A program made the position numbers and the translations under genes. DNA of 64,000 nucleotides from Gallaecimonas xiamenensis 3-C-1. Its GTDB lineage: Bacteria; Pseudomonadota; Gammaproteobacteria; Enterobacterales; Gallaecimonadaceae. Where the stretch lies: assembly GCF_000299915.1 (NCBI RefSeq), contig NZ_AMRI01000007.1, positions 90,100-154,099 on the forward strand. The letters run 5' to 3'. The stretch's first letter is position 1; each line of letters starts with the position of its first letter. This document shows, piece by piece, positions 19,399 through 28,332 of the stretch. The notes beneath the pieces were generated by a model. The model searched no databases, was not told the DNA's origin, and saw only the letters and a list, made by a program, of their open reading frames with translations.

Positions 19399-19416
19399 TC
19401 CGGCTCGAGGCACCAT
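19399..19416 (+). repeat. Copy of the tRNA-Phe 3' end, fragment A
   Basis: TCCGGCTCGAGGCACCAT is identical to the last 17 bases of tRNA-Phe plus one base (19249-19266). No tRNA body precedes it. It lies 133 bases after the third tRNA-Phe and is followed by its own terminator, so it is a partial tRNA duplicate. Confidence 0.9.
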
Positions 19417-19420
19417 TTAA

Positions 19421-19457
19421 AGCAAAGGCCCTGGTCGCAAGACCGGGGCTTTTTGCT
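19421..19457 (+). terminator. Second terminator, after fragment A
   Basis: AGCAAAGGCCCTGGTC, loop GCAA, GACCGGGGCTTTTTGCT. A stable stem with GNRA-type loop and T run. Its sequence differs from the first terminator. Confidence 0.85.
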
Positions 19458-19515
19458 ATCGGCGACACTCTGCCGCTGGCCTCGGCGGCCCCACCTCGGC
19501 GGCCCCGTTCCATTG

Positions 19516-19564
19516 CGGCTCGAGGCACCATATTAGAAACCCAGCCTCGGCTGGGTTTTCTTTT
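19516..19564 (+). repeat. Copy of the tRNA-Phe 3' end plus terminator, fragment B
   Basis: These 49 bases are identical to 19251-19299: the final 15 bases of tRNA-Phe, the short gap and the whole first terminator. The offset is 265 bases, close to but not equal to the 272-base unit of the tRNA array. Just before it, CCTCGGCGGCCCC occurs twice (19480-19492, 19494-19506). Confidence 0.93.
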
Positions 19565-19676
19565 ATCCCGCCTTTGCCTGGTCCAGGTCCTGCTAGACAA
19601 AACCCCTTACATTCTGTGCCCTTGCCATCCCTTTGCGGTCTGCCACAATGACCTTTGGTGACCCAGGGATAACCCT

Positions 19677-20177
19677 ATGTTCCATAATCATATTGTCGAG
19701 TCCCTGCCCCAGGCGGATGCCCTGGAATGGCAGCCGTTGTCCCCCAAGTACCCTCGCCAGGAACTGGCCAAGGCACTGCTGTTTGCCCTGGTCCTGTTGC
19801 TGGCCGCCCTGGCCTTGCCCGTGCTGGTGGGACATGGTTGGCTACTGGCACTGAGCCTGCCGGCGGCGCTATTGCTGGGGGGCCTGCTTTGCCTGCACCG
19901 CCATCGGCTGGCCATTACCTTTGGCTACCTGGTGCGGGAACGGGACATCCAAAGCCTTGGCGGGGTTATTTGGCGGGCCCAGACCGCCCTGTCCTATTGC
20001 CGTATCCAGCATATCGCCATAGAGCAGGGGCCCTGGGAGCGGCACCTGGGCCTGGCCACCCTGAACCTCTTTTCTGCCGGATCGTCCAGTGCCGAATTGG
20101 TGATCCCCGGCCTCGAAGAAGCAGAGGCCCAGCGCCTGCGCCAATGGTTGCTGGCCCGGATAGACCGGCATGACTGA
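19677..20177 (+). CDS. PH domain-containing membrane protein (YdbS-like)
   Basis: A 166-residue protein with two hydrophobic helices (about 32-51 and 54-74) followed by a bacterial PH domain (bPH_2, about 80-155; WRAQTALSYCRIQHIAIEQGPWERHLGLATLNLFSAG). YdbS/YdbT-type pairs are widespread membrane proteins of unknown function. It overlaps the following, larger bPH_2 protein by 8 bases, so they are cotranscribed. RBS AGGGA lies upstream. Confidence 0.85.
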   Translation: MFHNHIVESLPQADALEWQPLSPKYPRQELAKALLFALVLLLAALALPVLVGHGWLLALSLPAALLLGGLLCLHRHRLAITFGYLVRERDIQSLGGVIWRAQTALSYCRIQHIAIEQGPWERHLGLATLNLFSAGSSSAELVIPGLEEAEAQRLRQWLLARIDRHD

Positions 20178-21585
20178 ATGGCGGCGCCTGTCCCCCTGGG
20201 GCATCTTGTTTTTCCTGCTGGGTCAGCTGCGCCAATGGGCCCAGGCCATACCGGCGGCCCTGGCCGGCGGCGTTTACATGGGTAAGTTCGATATCAGCAC
20301 GGCGCTGCTGGTACTTATCCTGGTGGCGCCTTTTGGCATGGGCCTGGGGGCCCTGGTCAGCTGGTGGCGCTTTCTCTATCAGCTCAAGCCCGGCCGCCTG
20401 GAAATCACCCAGGGCTGGTTTTTCCGTAAGCACCTGGAGATCCCGGCCGAAAGGGTTCAGAACATTGAGGTCAGCCAGCCTCTCTACTTCAAGCCCTTGG
20501 GGCTATTTAACCTGCATATCGAGACTGCCGGTGCCAGCGGCCAGGAAGCCAAGCTGGCGGCCTTGCGCGAAGACGAGGTCAAGGCCGTCAAAGCCATGCT
20601 GCTGGCGGCCCAGTCTGAAGTAGACACAGAGGCCCACGAAGCCGAGCCGCCCCTGCTGACCCGCAGTATCGGTGACCTATTGCTGTTCGGCCTTTGCCAT
20701 AACCATCTGGCCTGGCTGTTGGTGGTAATGGCTCCCTTCTACGACAACCTGGCCGACCAGCTCGACTGGTTGCTGGACAGCAACTTGGACACTTGGGGGC
20801 CCTTTGCCTACCTGGTGGGTTTTATTGTGCTGGTACTGGTGTTGACGGCGCTCTCCATGCTGGCTGCGGTGCTGATCTACCACCCCTATCGCCTTGAGCG
20901 CCAACAAGGCAAGTTGCTGCAAAGCGGCGGCCTGCTTAACCACCGGCAACTGGCCATGGAACACAGGCGGCTGCAATGGCTGGAGCTGCGCCGCAACCTG
21001 CTGGACCGGCTCTTTGGCCGTTGGCAGCTAAGCCTGCATCCGGTCAGGGACGGCAACACCAAGCAAGGCCAGGAACCAAGCCAAAAACTGCTGGCCCCGG
21101 CCCTAAGAACTGCGGAATTACCCGAGCTACTGGCCCTGGCCGGCGCCCAGCGGCTGCCGCAAGGGGCCTTTTGCCGCCCGCCTGCCTATTACCTTGGCCG
21201 CTTATTGCTGTGGACGGCATTGCCGGCCCTGTTGCTGGGGGCAGGCAGCGCCATAGAGCTGGGCTGGGGCGCCCTGCTGCTGGGGCTGGCCCCCTGGTGC
21301 TGGGTTTATCTTTATTGGCTGGGTTGTGGCTGGCAGCTGGACGAGGACAGGCTCTGGGTGCGCCGGGGCCTATGGAGCCAGCATTTTTGGCTACTGCTGC
21401 CCCATAAGGTGCAGGGCGTAAAACTGGTGCAAAGCCCAGGGCAAAGGACCCGGGGTTACGCTACCCTGGCGCTGACCACGGCGGCGGGGCACCTGACCCT
21501 GCCCTACCTGCCCTTGCGGCAGGCCTGTTACCTGCGCAACTGGCTGCTGGCCAAGGCCCAGCAGCGCCCGGAGCATTGGCTCTAA
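20170..21585 (+). CDS. PH domain-containing membrane protein (YdbT-like)
   Basis: A 471-residue membrane protein with three bPH_2 regions: about 70-140 (GWFFRKHLEIPAERVQNIEVSQP), about 235-300 and about 390-460, each preceded by a pair of hydrophobic segments. This three-repeat layout is that of YdbT. It is encoded just after its smaller partner and its TAA interlocks with the TAG of the convergent gene on the minus strand. Function unknown; membrane localisation is clear. Confidence 0.85.
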   Translation: MTEWRRLSPWGILFFLLGQLRQWAQAIPAALAGGVYMGKFDISTALLVLILVAPFGMGLGALVSWWRFLYQLKPGRLEITQGWFFRKHLEIPAERVQNIEVSQPLYFKPLGLFNLHIETAGASGQEAKLAALREDEVKAVKAMLLAAQSEVDTEAHEAEPPLLTRSIGDLLLFGLCHNHLAWLLVVMAPFYDNLADQLDWLLDSNLDTWGPFAYLVGFIVLVLVLTALSMLAAVLIYHPYRLERQQGKLLQSGGLLNHRQLAMEHRRLQWLELRRNLLDRLFGRWQLSLHPVRDGNTKQGQEPSQKLLAPALRTAELPELLALAGAQRLPQGAFCRPPAYYLGRLLLWTALPALLLGAGSAIELGWGALLLGLAPWCWVYLYWLGCGWQLDEDRLWVRRGLWSQHFWLLLPHKVQGVKLVQSPGQRTRGYATLALTTAAGHLTLPYLPLRQACYLRNWLLAKAQQRPEHWL

Positions 21586-22061
21586 CGGCTGGGCACCGCC
21601 AGCACTTTGGGGATGATGCCAAGATGGTCGCAAAAGCGCTCCACTCCGGTCTTGGGGATCACCAGGGTCTGGTGGCTGACCAGGGGGTGGCATTGAAAGT
21701 CCTGGCCCTGCCAAAGGGCTTCATCTATCCAGAGGGCAACGGTGCCTTGCGGGGCTTGGGCCAAGGCCAGCAAGGACACAGCCCCCGGCGCCACCCCCAG
21801 GTAACGTTCAAGACGCTCTGCAGATGCGAAGCCCAGCCGCGACAAACCGCTTTGGCGGGACAGGGCCTTTAGGTCCACCTGTTTGTCTGGGGTGGTGAGC
21901 AGCAAGATATGCTGACGGCCGTAGTTGTCCCGCAAGAAGAGGTTCTTGATGCGCTGGCCCGGCCTGGCCAGGCCAAAGCGGTCAGCGGCCTGGCAGTCGG
22001 GCAAGGGTGGGTGCTCCACCTTGTTAAAGGCGATCCCCAAACGGCTTAGCAAGGCTTCCAT
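21582..22061 (-). CDS. Prolyl-tRNA editing domain protein (ProXp/PrdX type)
   Basis: A 159-residue stand-alone editing domain of the YbaK/ProX superfamily. The segment KNLFLRD..GRQHILLLTTPDKQVDLKALSRQ, then LGFASAERLERYLGVAPGAVSLLAL and HPLVSHQTLVI, fit the PrdX subgroup, which clears mischarged Ala-tRNA(Pro) in studied members. Exact substrate is inferred. It is convergent with the PH-domain gene (shared CTAA stop) and 48 bases after the slipin gene in its own direction. Confidence 0.82.
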   Translation of the reverse strand: MEALLSRLGIAFNKVEHPPLPDCQAADRFGLARPGQRIKNLFLRDNYGRQHILLLTTPDKQVDLKALSRQSGLSRLGFASAERLERYLGVAPGAVSLLALAQAPQGTVALWIDEALWQGQDFQCHPLVSHQTLVIPKTGVERFCDHLGIIPKVLAVPSR

Positions 22062-22109
22062 GGGCGGCTCCGCACAAAAGCCCCAGCCTAGCCAAAGCCC
22101 AACTGGGGC

Positions 22110-22868
22110 TCAATCCCCTTTATGGCGGGCAAAGACCTGCATCAGCTCCATGGGCAGGGGGAAGATGATGGTGGAATTATTCTCGCCGGAGATCTCGGTC
22201 AGGGTCTGTAGGTAACGCAACTGTATGGCCTGGGGCTGCTGGGCCAACACCTGGGCGGCCTCCAGCAACTTCTTGGACGCTTCGAGCTCACCGCTGGCAT
22301 GGATCACCTTGGCTCGGCGCACCCTTTCCGCCTCTGCCTGGCGGGCGATGGCCCTGATCATGGAGTCATCCAGGTCCACGTGCTTTATCTCCACATTACT
22401 GACCTTGATGCCCCAGGCGTCGGTGCTGGTATCGAGGATGCGCTGCAGGTCGGCATTGAGGGTTTCCCGTTCCGCCAGCAGCTCGTCCAATTCGTGCTGG
22501 CCAAGCACCGAGCGCAAGGTGGTCTGAGCCAGTTGGCTGGTAGCCTCCAGGTAGTTTTCCACGTTGATGATGGCCTTTTGCGGGTCCACCACCCGAAAGT
22601 AGATGACGGCGTTGACCCTGATGGTGACGTTGTCCCTGGAGATAACGTCCTGGGTCGGCACGTCCATGGTCAGGGTACGAAGGTCTACCCGCACCATCTG
22701 CTGCACAAAGGGCACTATGATGATGAGCCCGGGCCCCTTCACCTTGTAAAAGCGCCCCAGCAGGAACACCACCGCCCTTTCGTATTCGCGCAGGATGCGA
22801 AACATGCTGGCGATGATGAACAGCAGCAGGACAAACAACAGCAGCGGAAAATAGGCAAGGGGTATCAT
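22110..22868 (-). CDS. Slipin (stomatin-like SPFH protein)
   Basis: A 252-residue SPFH/band-7 protein with one N-terminal hydrophobic segment (about 3-25) followed by [21 protein letters not shown], the usual slipin start, and a helical C-terminal part rich in Ala/Glu. Such proteins form large membrane ring assemblies. It overlaps the NfeD gene by four bases (ATGA); the NfeD peptidase of such pairs cleaves the slipin C-terminus in an archaeal homologue, which favours a joint membrane-quality role. Confidence 0.92.
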   Translation of the reverse strand: MIPLAYFPLLLFVLLLFIIASMFRILREYERAVVFLLGRFYKVKGPGLIIIVPFVQQMVRVDLRTLTMDVPTQDVISRDNVTIRVNAVIYFRVVDPQKAIINVENYLEATSQLAQTTLRSVLGQHELDELLAERETLNADLQRILDTSTDAWGIKVSNVEIKHVDLDDSMIRAIARQAEAERVRRAKVIHASGELEASKKLLEAAQVLAQQPQAIQLRYLQTLTEISGENNSTIIFPLPMELMQVFARHKGD

Positions 22869-24181
22869 GGCTTGCGCTCCTCTTGTGGTAATGGCTGAAC
22901 CTTCAAGGTCAGCCCCTCGACGGCCTGCACCCGCACCCACTGGCCGGCAGCCAGGGGCTGGTCGCAGGTGGCCGTCCAAATCTCCCCCTGCACCCTGACC
23001 TGGCCTTCACCGGTAAAGGCCTTTAAGCACTCACCTTGAAGGCCAAGCAGCATGTCGTCCCCCGACGCTGGCGGGCGGTGGCGCAACTTGAGCAGCATCC
23101 TTGCCACCACCAGCAGGAACAGCAGTGACAACAGGGCAAAGGCGGCGATCACCGGCCAGGCCACCCGAAAGGCCTTATCCGGGCTTTCAAACAACAGCAC
23201 CGACCCCAGCAGGAAGGCCACCAGCCCCCCTGCCCCCAGGATGCCGAAACTGGGCACCAGGGCCTCGGCGCTTAGCAGGGCCAGCCCCACCAGTATCAAA
23301 GCCAGGCCGGCGTAGCTGATGGGCAGCATCTGGAAGGCCAGCAGCGCCAGTAACAGGCAGATAACCCCTATGGTGCCGGACACCCCAAAGCCGGGGCTGT
23401 AGAACTCCAGCAACAGGCCATAAACCCCAAGCAGCATCAGTATGTAGGCGATATTGGGGTCGGTTATGACCATGATGAAGCGCTGGCGCCAGTCCGGGGT
23501 ACGGCGCTCGGCCACCAGGCCCTGGGTAGCCATTCGCCACTTACCGGCTGTGGTCTCTACTTCACGGCCATCGAGCTTGGCCAGCAGTTCTGCTTCATCC
23601 TTGGCGACAAGCTCTATCACCCCCTTGGCCAGGGCCTGGCTGGCGGTCAGGGTTGCCGCGTCTCTCACCGCCGACTCGCCCCAGTCGCCGTTGCGGCCCC
23701 TGAGCTCGGCCAGGGCGCGGATATCCGCTACGGCATCGTTCATCTGTTTGCGGGCCAGGGTCTTTTGATTGTCGTCGGTATCGTCCTTTTCCTTGGCGCC
23801 CCCACCGGTCAACTGTACCGGGCTGGCCGCCCCCAAATGGGTAGCCGGAGCCATGGCGGCTACATGGCTGGCATAGAGCATGAAGGTACCGGCAGAGGCG
23901 GCCCTGGCCCCCTGGGGTGCTACGTAGATAACCACAGGTACAGGGCTGGCCAATATGGCCTGGTTGATATCATGGGTGGCGGAAGCCAGGCCCCCTGGCG
24001 TGTCCAGGGTGACCAGCACCAAAACCGGGGCCGGCTGTTGTTGCCCGGCCTCACGCAGTTGGCCAGCTAGATAATCGGCGGTACCGGGGCCTATGGCACC
24101 CTTGATGTCCAGCTGCCAGTAACTGCCCTGGGCCAGGGCGCAGCTGCAGAAAAAGAGCAGGGCCCAAAGCATTCTTGCCAT
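22865..24181 (-). CDS. nfeD: NfeD-type membrane serine protease
   Basis: A 438-residue long-form NfeD. A signal peptide (1-17) is followed by a ClpP-like protease domain (about 22-215) with the nucleophile Ser96 in ARAASAGTF and the oxyanion block [14 protein letters not shown], then four or five membrane helices (about 240-375) and a C-terminal OB-fold domain (about 385-435). The partner is the slipin gene overlapping its 3' end. Ser96 matches the place of the catalytic Ser in the Pyrococcus 1510-N protein, as recalled. Confidence 0.92.
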   Translation of the reverse strand: MARMLWALLFFCSCALAQGSYWQLDIKGAIGPGTADYLAGQLREAGQQQPAPVLVLVTLDTPGGLASATHDINQAILASPVPVVIYVAPQGARAASAGTFMLYASHVAAMAPATHLGAASPVQLTGGGAKEKDDTDDNQKTLARKQMNDAVADIRALAELRGRNGDWGESAVRDAATLTASQALAKGVIELVAKDEAELLAKLDGREVETTAGKWRMATQGLVAERRTPDWRQRFIMVITDPNIAYILMLLGVYGLLLEFYSPGFGVSGTIGVICLLLALLAFQMLPISYAGLALILVGLALLSAEALVPSFGILGAGGLVAFLLGSVLLFESPDKAFRVAWPVIAAFALLSLLFLLVVARMLLKLRHRPPASGDDMLLGLQGECLKAFTGEGQVRVQGEIWTATCDQPLAAGQWVRVQAVEGLTLKVQPLPQEERKP

Positions 24182-24338
24182 AGCGGAATGTTCCCAGGCT
24201 CAGTATTCAAAGCGTAGTAGATAAGCGTTCCCTCACCTTCAAAGCCCCTGCGATCAGCGACTTGCCGCCCCCAACTGGGTTGAGACTTTGCACTTGTTGG
24301 TGTTAACTGAGTGCCAAGCCAACCTTAAGCTCAGCATC

Positions 24339-25355
24339 TTGAAGACAGCCACCATCAATGACGTTGCCCGCCTGGCCGGGGTGTCCATCAAAACCGTATC
24401 CAGGGTCATCAACCGCGAACCCAAGGTCAGGGAAGAAACGGTGGCCAAGGTCATGGAAGCGGCCCGGCAACTGGACTACCAACCCAACCAGGCGGCCCGC
24501 AGCCTGGCCGGTTTCAAGTCCTTTAACATCGGTTACCTCTACGACAACCCCAACGCCTACTATGTCATCGACATGCAAAACGGCCTCTTGGCCGCCTGCC
24601 GCGAACATGGCTATGAGTTGTTGATCCACCCCTGCGACGCCTTTACCGGCCATATCGTCGAAGAGCTGACCGCCACCGTCAAAAGGGCCCGTCTGGCCGG
24701 GGTTGTGTTGACCCCGCCCCTGTCGGAGCTGCCGGAAGTGCTCCATACCCTTAAGGATCTGGAGATCCCCTTCGTGCGCATCATCTCCGGCAGCAAGGCA
24801 CCGGACCAACTCAGCCCCTGCGTCATGGTGGACGACCACGGCGCCGCCTTGGAGGTGACCCGGCATTTGCTGGAGCAAGGCCACCAGCAACTGGCCTTTT
24901 TCTGCGGTGACACCATCCACCACTCCACCGCCGAGCGCCAAAGCGGCTTTGAAGAAGCCCTGCGCCAATTTGGCCTGGACCCGGCCCAGGCGGCCATCTT
25001 GCCTGGCCGCTATGCCTTTGATTCCGGGGTAGCCAATGCCCGCCAGGTACTGGCCCAGACCCCCAGGCCCACCGCCATAGTGGCGGCCAATGACGAGATA
25101 GCGGCCGGCGCCCTCTTTGCCTGCCGCCTCGAAGGAGTCAGGGTCCCCGAAGACATCGCCATTGCCGGCTTCGAAGACTCGCCCTTTTCCCGCCAAACCT
25201 GGCCGCCCCTGACCACGGCCCAGCAGCCCAACAGCCTGATAGCACGCCGCGCCGCCGAGCTGCTGCTGGCCAGCCTGCGTGGGGACGCCAAAGATAACCA
25301 ACTGATATTCAAGCCTAAATTACTGAAACGCGATTCCACCGCCCGCCCCGCCTGA
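24339..25355 (+). CDS. nagR: LacI-family regulator of GlcNAc/chitin use (NagR-like)
   Basis: A 338-residue LacI/GalR repressor: helix-turn-helix TINDVARLAGVSIKTVSRVIN at the very N-terminus, then a periplasmic-binding-protein-like effector domain (FNIGYLYDNPNAYYV onwards). The start is uncertain because the frame has no ATG; TTG 24339 gives the standard distance to the helix-turn-helix, while TTG 24288 would add 17 residues. It lies directly before the GlcNAc cluster in the same direction, and palindromes of the Shewanella NagR type lie before the TonB receptor and before the chitinase. The effector is probably GlcNAc or GlcNAc-6-P. Confidence 0.88.
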   Translation: MKTATINDVARLAGVSIKTVSRVINREPKVREETVAKVMEAARQLDYQPNQAARSLAGFKSFNIGYLYDNPNAYYVIDMQNGLLAACREHGYELLIHPCDAFTGHIVEELTATVKRARLAGVVLTPPLSELPEVLHTLKDLEIPFVRIISGSKAPDQLSPCVMVDDHGAALEVTRHLLEQGHQQLAFFCGDTIHHSTAERQSGFEEALRQFGLDPAQAAILPGRYAFDSGVANARQVLAQTPRPTAIVAANDEIAAGALFACRLEGVRVPEDIAIAGFEDSPFSRQTWPPLTTAQQPNSLIARRAAELLLASLRGDAKDNQLIFKPKLLKRDSTARPA

Positions 25356-25372
25356 CCCTCCATCCAGACCGG

Positions 25373-25392
25373 CCTTGATGCTGAGATCAAGG
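25373..25392 (+). terminator. Hairpin after nagR
   Basis: CCTTGAT, six-base loop, ATCAAGG, then TCATCTTT. A modest stem that could end nagR transcription before the cluster promoter. Confidence 0.5.
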
Positions 25393-25414
25393 TCATCTTT
25401 ACGTAAAAAACCGT

Positions 25415-25443
25415 TTGCAACTTGTTCACAATTTGGCTAGCGT
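25415..25443 (+). promoter_or_regulatory. Probable promoter of the GlcNAc operon
   Basis: TTGCAA, 17 bases, TAGCGT: a moderate sigma-70 match placed so that transcription would begin about where the NagR-like operator starts (25452). Confidence 0.5.
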
Positions 25444-25451
25444 GACAAACG

Positions 25452-25469
25452 GATGACAACGCTGTCATA
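25452..25469. promoter_or_regulatory. NagR-type operator before the TonB receptor
   Basis: GATGACAACGCTGTCATA, matching the Shewanella NagR consensus except at the outermost bases and sharing TGACAACGCTGTCA with the chitinase operator (4301-4314 region). Downstream of the -10, it would act as a roadblock. Confidence 0.85.
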
Positions 25470-25534
25470 TCGATAACAGAGCTCCAGCAGTAAGGAGCCG
25501 AAGCAGAAAACCAAGACATCAGGATGGAACTCCC

Positions 25535-28282
25535 ATGGAAAATCGCAAACTGAGCTCGTGCGCTCTTGCTGTGAAATTCGCCTTGATAGTCGGAGGCGCA
25601 GTTGCCCTGCCCAGCTGGGCCGCCGATACCACTCCGGCCACCAGCACAGCGCCCGCCGCCGCGACCGAAACCGACGATATCGAGCGCATCGAAGTCACCG
25701 GCATCCGCGCCAGTATGAAAGCCTCGGTCAACACCAAACGCTTCAGCACTGCCGTCGTCGACGCCATCACTTCCGAAGATATCGGCAAGTTCCCGGACAA
25801 GAACGTCGCAGATTCCCTGTCCCGCATCACCGGCGTGTCCGTGACCCGCGACTTCGGTGAAGGGGAAAAAATCGCCGTACGGGGTACCGACCCCTCCCAG
25901 AACCGGACCCTGCTCAACGGCGCCGCCGTGGCGTCAGCCGACTGGTTCGTGCTGGACAACCCGTCCCGCGCCTTCAACTTCACCCTGCTGCCCTCCAACC
26001 TGGTGTCCTCCCTGGAGGTCTACAAGAGTCCCCAGGCCGACGTACAGGAAGGATCTCTGGGCGGCACCGTTTACCTGAAGACCTTCAAGCCCCTGCAGCT
26101 GGACGCCAACACCCTCAAGCTGAGCTTTGAAGAACAATATTCCGATAATTCCGAAGAATGGGATCCGCAGATATCCGGCCTCTATTCCTGGAAGAACGAA
26201 GACGAAACCTTCGGCTTCCTGGTGGCCCTGACCAAGCAAGACCGCACCTTGGTCCGTGAAGGTAAGGAAGCCCTCGGCTTTGTTGCCGCCGACAACGGCA
26301 CCCCCAACGATCAAAGCGACGACTATTGGTATCCGCGCGTTATCGGTGATGCCCATTTCAGCCAGGAGCGGGAACGTAAGACCGGTTTTGCCTCCATTCA
26401 GTGGCGCCCGGCCGACGCCTGGGACCTAACCCTGAACGTGCTGGATACCAAGCTCGACGCCAACAACACCAACCACAACCTCTACACCTTCCTCAACGAA
26501 AACTTCGACCCGGCCAGTGCCACTTTCAGCGGCAATAACGTCATTGCCGGCACCGCCTACGACGCCACCTCCCAGCTCTATGTCATAGACCGGGTGTCCT
26601 ATTCCGACTCCAAGTCCTATGACTTTGACGGCAGCTACAGCGCCGACAGCTTCAAGGTGACCATGCGCGCCGGCCACACCGAGGCCGAAGGCGGTACCAG
26701 CCGTGACCGCCACTACCAGTTCTCCCGGGTCATGGACCATGTGGATTTTGCTGGCCTTAACCACACCGACTACGTGGATGCCACCAACACCGAAAGCCGT
26801 GACATGCTGCTGGCCCGTCCCTTCGACTGGATGCAGGAAGGGGCCAGGGTGATGGAAGACGAGGAAAACTACGGCGGCCTGGACTTCGAATTCCCGGTCA
26901 GCACCGGTGTCTTTACCGACATCAAAACCGGGGTTTACTACCGCGACCACGACAAGAGCCAGCGCCAGAGCGGTACTCGCTTCCACTGGACAGCCGACTC
27001 CCAGCATAACGACCCGGCAAACGGCCCTTATGGCGATCTGAAACCCGGTGAAGGCTCCTGGGGCGCCGACGTGCTGGGTTGGGACGGCTCAGGCTACACC
27101 CTGGCCGATTTCGTCGGCGGCGGTTCCACCGCCTATTACCCGTTGCTGGACCTGGGTAAAGGGGCTGCCATCGCCTACCCCAATGCCGCTTATGCCAGCC
27201 CCACCGCCACCTTCCTGTTCCTGGCCGATACCTGGCAGGTCAACGAGAAGATCTACGCCGCCTATGCCAAGGGCGACTTCCAAGGCGACGGTTTCCGTGG
27301 TGACATCGGCCTGCGCTTTGTGAAAACCGAAGTGGAATCCACCGGTTATAAGTGGAACGGTGATGCTACCGCCGCCGCCATCAGCCTGCTGCCGGACTAC
27401 CAGCTACTGGCCCTGGCCGTGGACCCCAACGGCAACTGGGATGTGCATCAGGAAACGGCCAAGCATGACTATGAAGACATCCTGCCCAACCTGAACCTGA
27501 TCTTCGATTTGAGCGACGACACCCTGCTGCGCTTTACCGCAGCCCGGGTCATGTCCCGCCCGGATTACAAGGACATCGCCAACCACGAGTCCACCAACAT
27601 CCCCACCGGTAACGCCGCCCTGGGTAACCCCTACCTGGATCCGATCCGGGCCAACCAGTACGACATCGCCTACGAGTGGTATTTCGACGACACCGGCATG
27701 CTGGCTGCCACCTTCTTCTACAAGGACATCGAAGGCCTGGTGAAGTATGAGGTGAGCGAAGTGCAGGCCTATGACGAGCAGGCCGGTGAGTACGTCACCC
27801 TCAACCGCACCAAGCCGGTCAACGGCGCCGGCAGCGAGGTCAAGGGCCTGGAACTGACCTACCAGCAGGAGTTTGGCAACTTCGGCCTGATGGCCAACTA
27901 CACCTACACCGACGCCGACTCCAATGAAGAGCGCGATGCCTTCAACAACCCCGGTTCCGGCTTGACCCTGGGCGCCTCCAAGCACATGGCCAACCTTACC
28001 GGCTACTACGAGAACGACTGGTTGAGCGCCCGCCTGGCCTACAACTACCGTACCGAGTACTACGACGGCATCAGCGAGTACGGCGCCGAAGTCTATACCG
28101 ACGACTACGCCCAACTGGACGGCCGTATCGGCGTCAAGGTCATGGAAAACCTGGAACTGACCGCCGAAGCCATCAACATCACCGACGAAGAGATAGAGCA
28201 GTACCACATCGACAAGTCAGCACCGTCCAAGCTTTACAGCAACGGTCGCCGCTTCTATGTGGGCCTGAACTACAGCTTCTAA
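25535..28282 (+). CDS. TonB-dependent receptor, predicted for chitooligosaccharides
   Basis: A 915-residue outer-membrane receptor. The signal peptide ends near residue 29 (PSWA-AD). The plug domain runs about 55-170 (IEVTGIRASMKASVNTKR, DFGEGEKIAVRG, LLNGAAVASADW, EGSLGGTV), then a 22-strand barrel ending in the terminal aromatic (YVGLNYSF). It resembles the Caulobacter-type TonB receptor family used for oligosaccharides. Substrate is inferred from position between nagR and the hexosaminidase and from the operator. A TonB box candidate is not certain. The RBS is a GGA six to ten bases upstream. Confidence 0.92.
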   Translation: MENRKLSSCALAVKFALIVGGAVALPSWAADTTPATSTAPAAATETDDIERIEVTGIRASMKASVNTKRFSTAVVDAITSEDIGKFPDKNVADSLSRITGVSVTRDFGEGEKIAVRGTDPSQNRTLLNGAAVASADWFVLDNPSRAFNFTLLPSNLVSSLEVYKSPQADVQEGSLGGTVYLKTFKPLQLDANTLKLSFEEQYSDNSEEWDPQISGLYSWKNEDETFGFLVALTKQDRTLVREGKEALGFVAADNGTPNDQSDDYWYPRVIGDAHFSQERERKTGFASIQWRPADAWDLTLNVLDTKLDANNTNHNLYTFLNENFDPASATFSGNNVIAGTAYDATSQLYVIDRVSYSDSKSYDFDGSYSADSFKVTMRAGHTEAEGGTSRDRHYQFSRVMDHVDFAGLNHTDYVDATNTESRDMLLARPFDWMQEGARVMEDEENYGGLDFEFPVSTGVFTDIKTGVYYRDHDKSQRQSGTRFHWTADSQHNDPANGPYGDLKPGEGSWGADVLGWDGSGYTLADFVGGGSTAYYPLLDLGKGAAIAYPNAAYASPTATFLFLADTWQVNEKIYAAYAKGDFQGDGFRGDIGLRFVKTEVESTGYKWNGDATAAAISLLPDYQLLALAVDPNGNWDVHQETAKHDYEDILPNLNLIFDLSDDTLLRFTAARVMSRPDYKDIANHESTNIPTGNAALGNPYLDPIRANQYDIAYEWYFDDTGMLAATFFYKDIEGLVKYEVSEVQAYDEQAGEYVTLNRTKPVNGAGSEVKGLELTYQQEFGNFGLMANYTYTDADSNEERDAFNNPGSGLTLGASKHMANLTGYYENDWLSARLAYNYRTEYYDGISEYGAEVYTDDYAQLDGRIGVKVMENLELTAEAINITDEEIEQYHIDKSAPSKLYSNGRRFYVGLNYSF

Positions 28283-28290
28283 CCTGACCC

Positions 28291-28312
28291 ACCCGGGCCC
28301 AAGGGCCCGGGT
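28291..28312 (+). repeat. Perfect inverted repeat between receptor and hexosaminidase genes
   Basis: ACCCGGGCCC, two bases, GGGCCCGGGT, followed only by TTCTT. The stem sits 8 bases after the receptor stop. It can be an attenuating partial terminator or a mRNA 3'-end stabiliser allowing more receptor than enzyme. Confidence 0.8.
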
Positions 28313-28332
28313 TCTTGCAGATGGATTTATCG

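Noticed and set aside
19249..19564. A prophage or integrative element between tRNA-Phe 3'-end direct repeats
   Set aside because: Only about 150-265 bases lie between the repeats and no integrase or phage gene is found in the window. A scar of such an element remains possible.
19268..19661. Frames on both strands across the tRNA 3'-end repeats
   Set aside because: They read through terminators and repeats, have no RBS and no domain; the DNA is better explained as RNA-gene debris.
24288..24338. A longer start for nagR at TTG 24288
   Set aside because: It would put 17 unconserved residues before the helix-turn-helix, which LacI regulators normally start within a few residues of the N-terminus.
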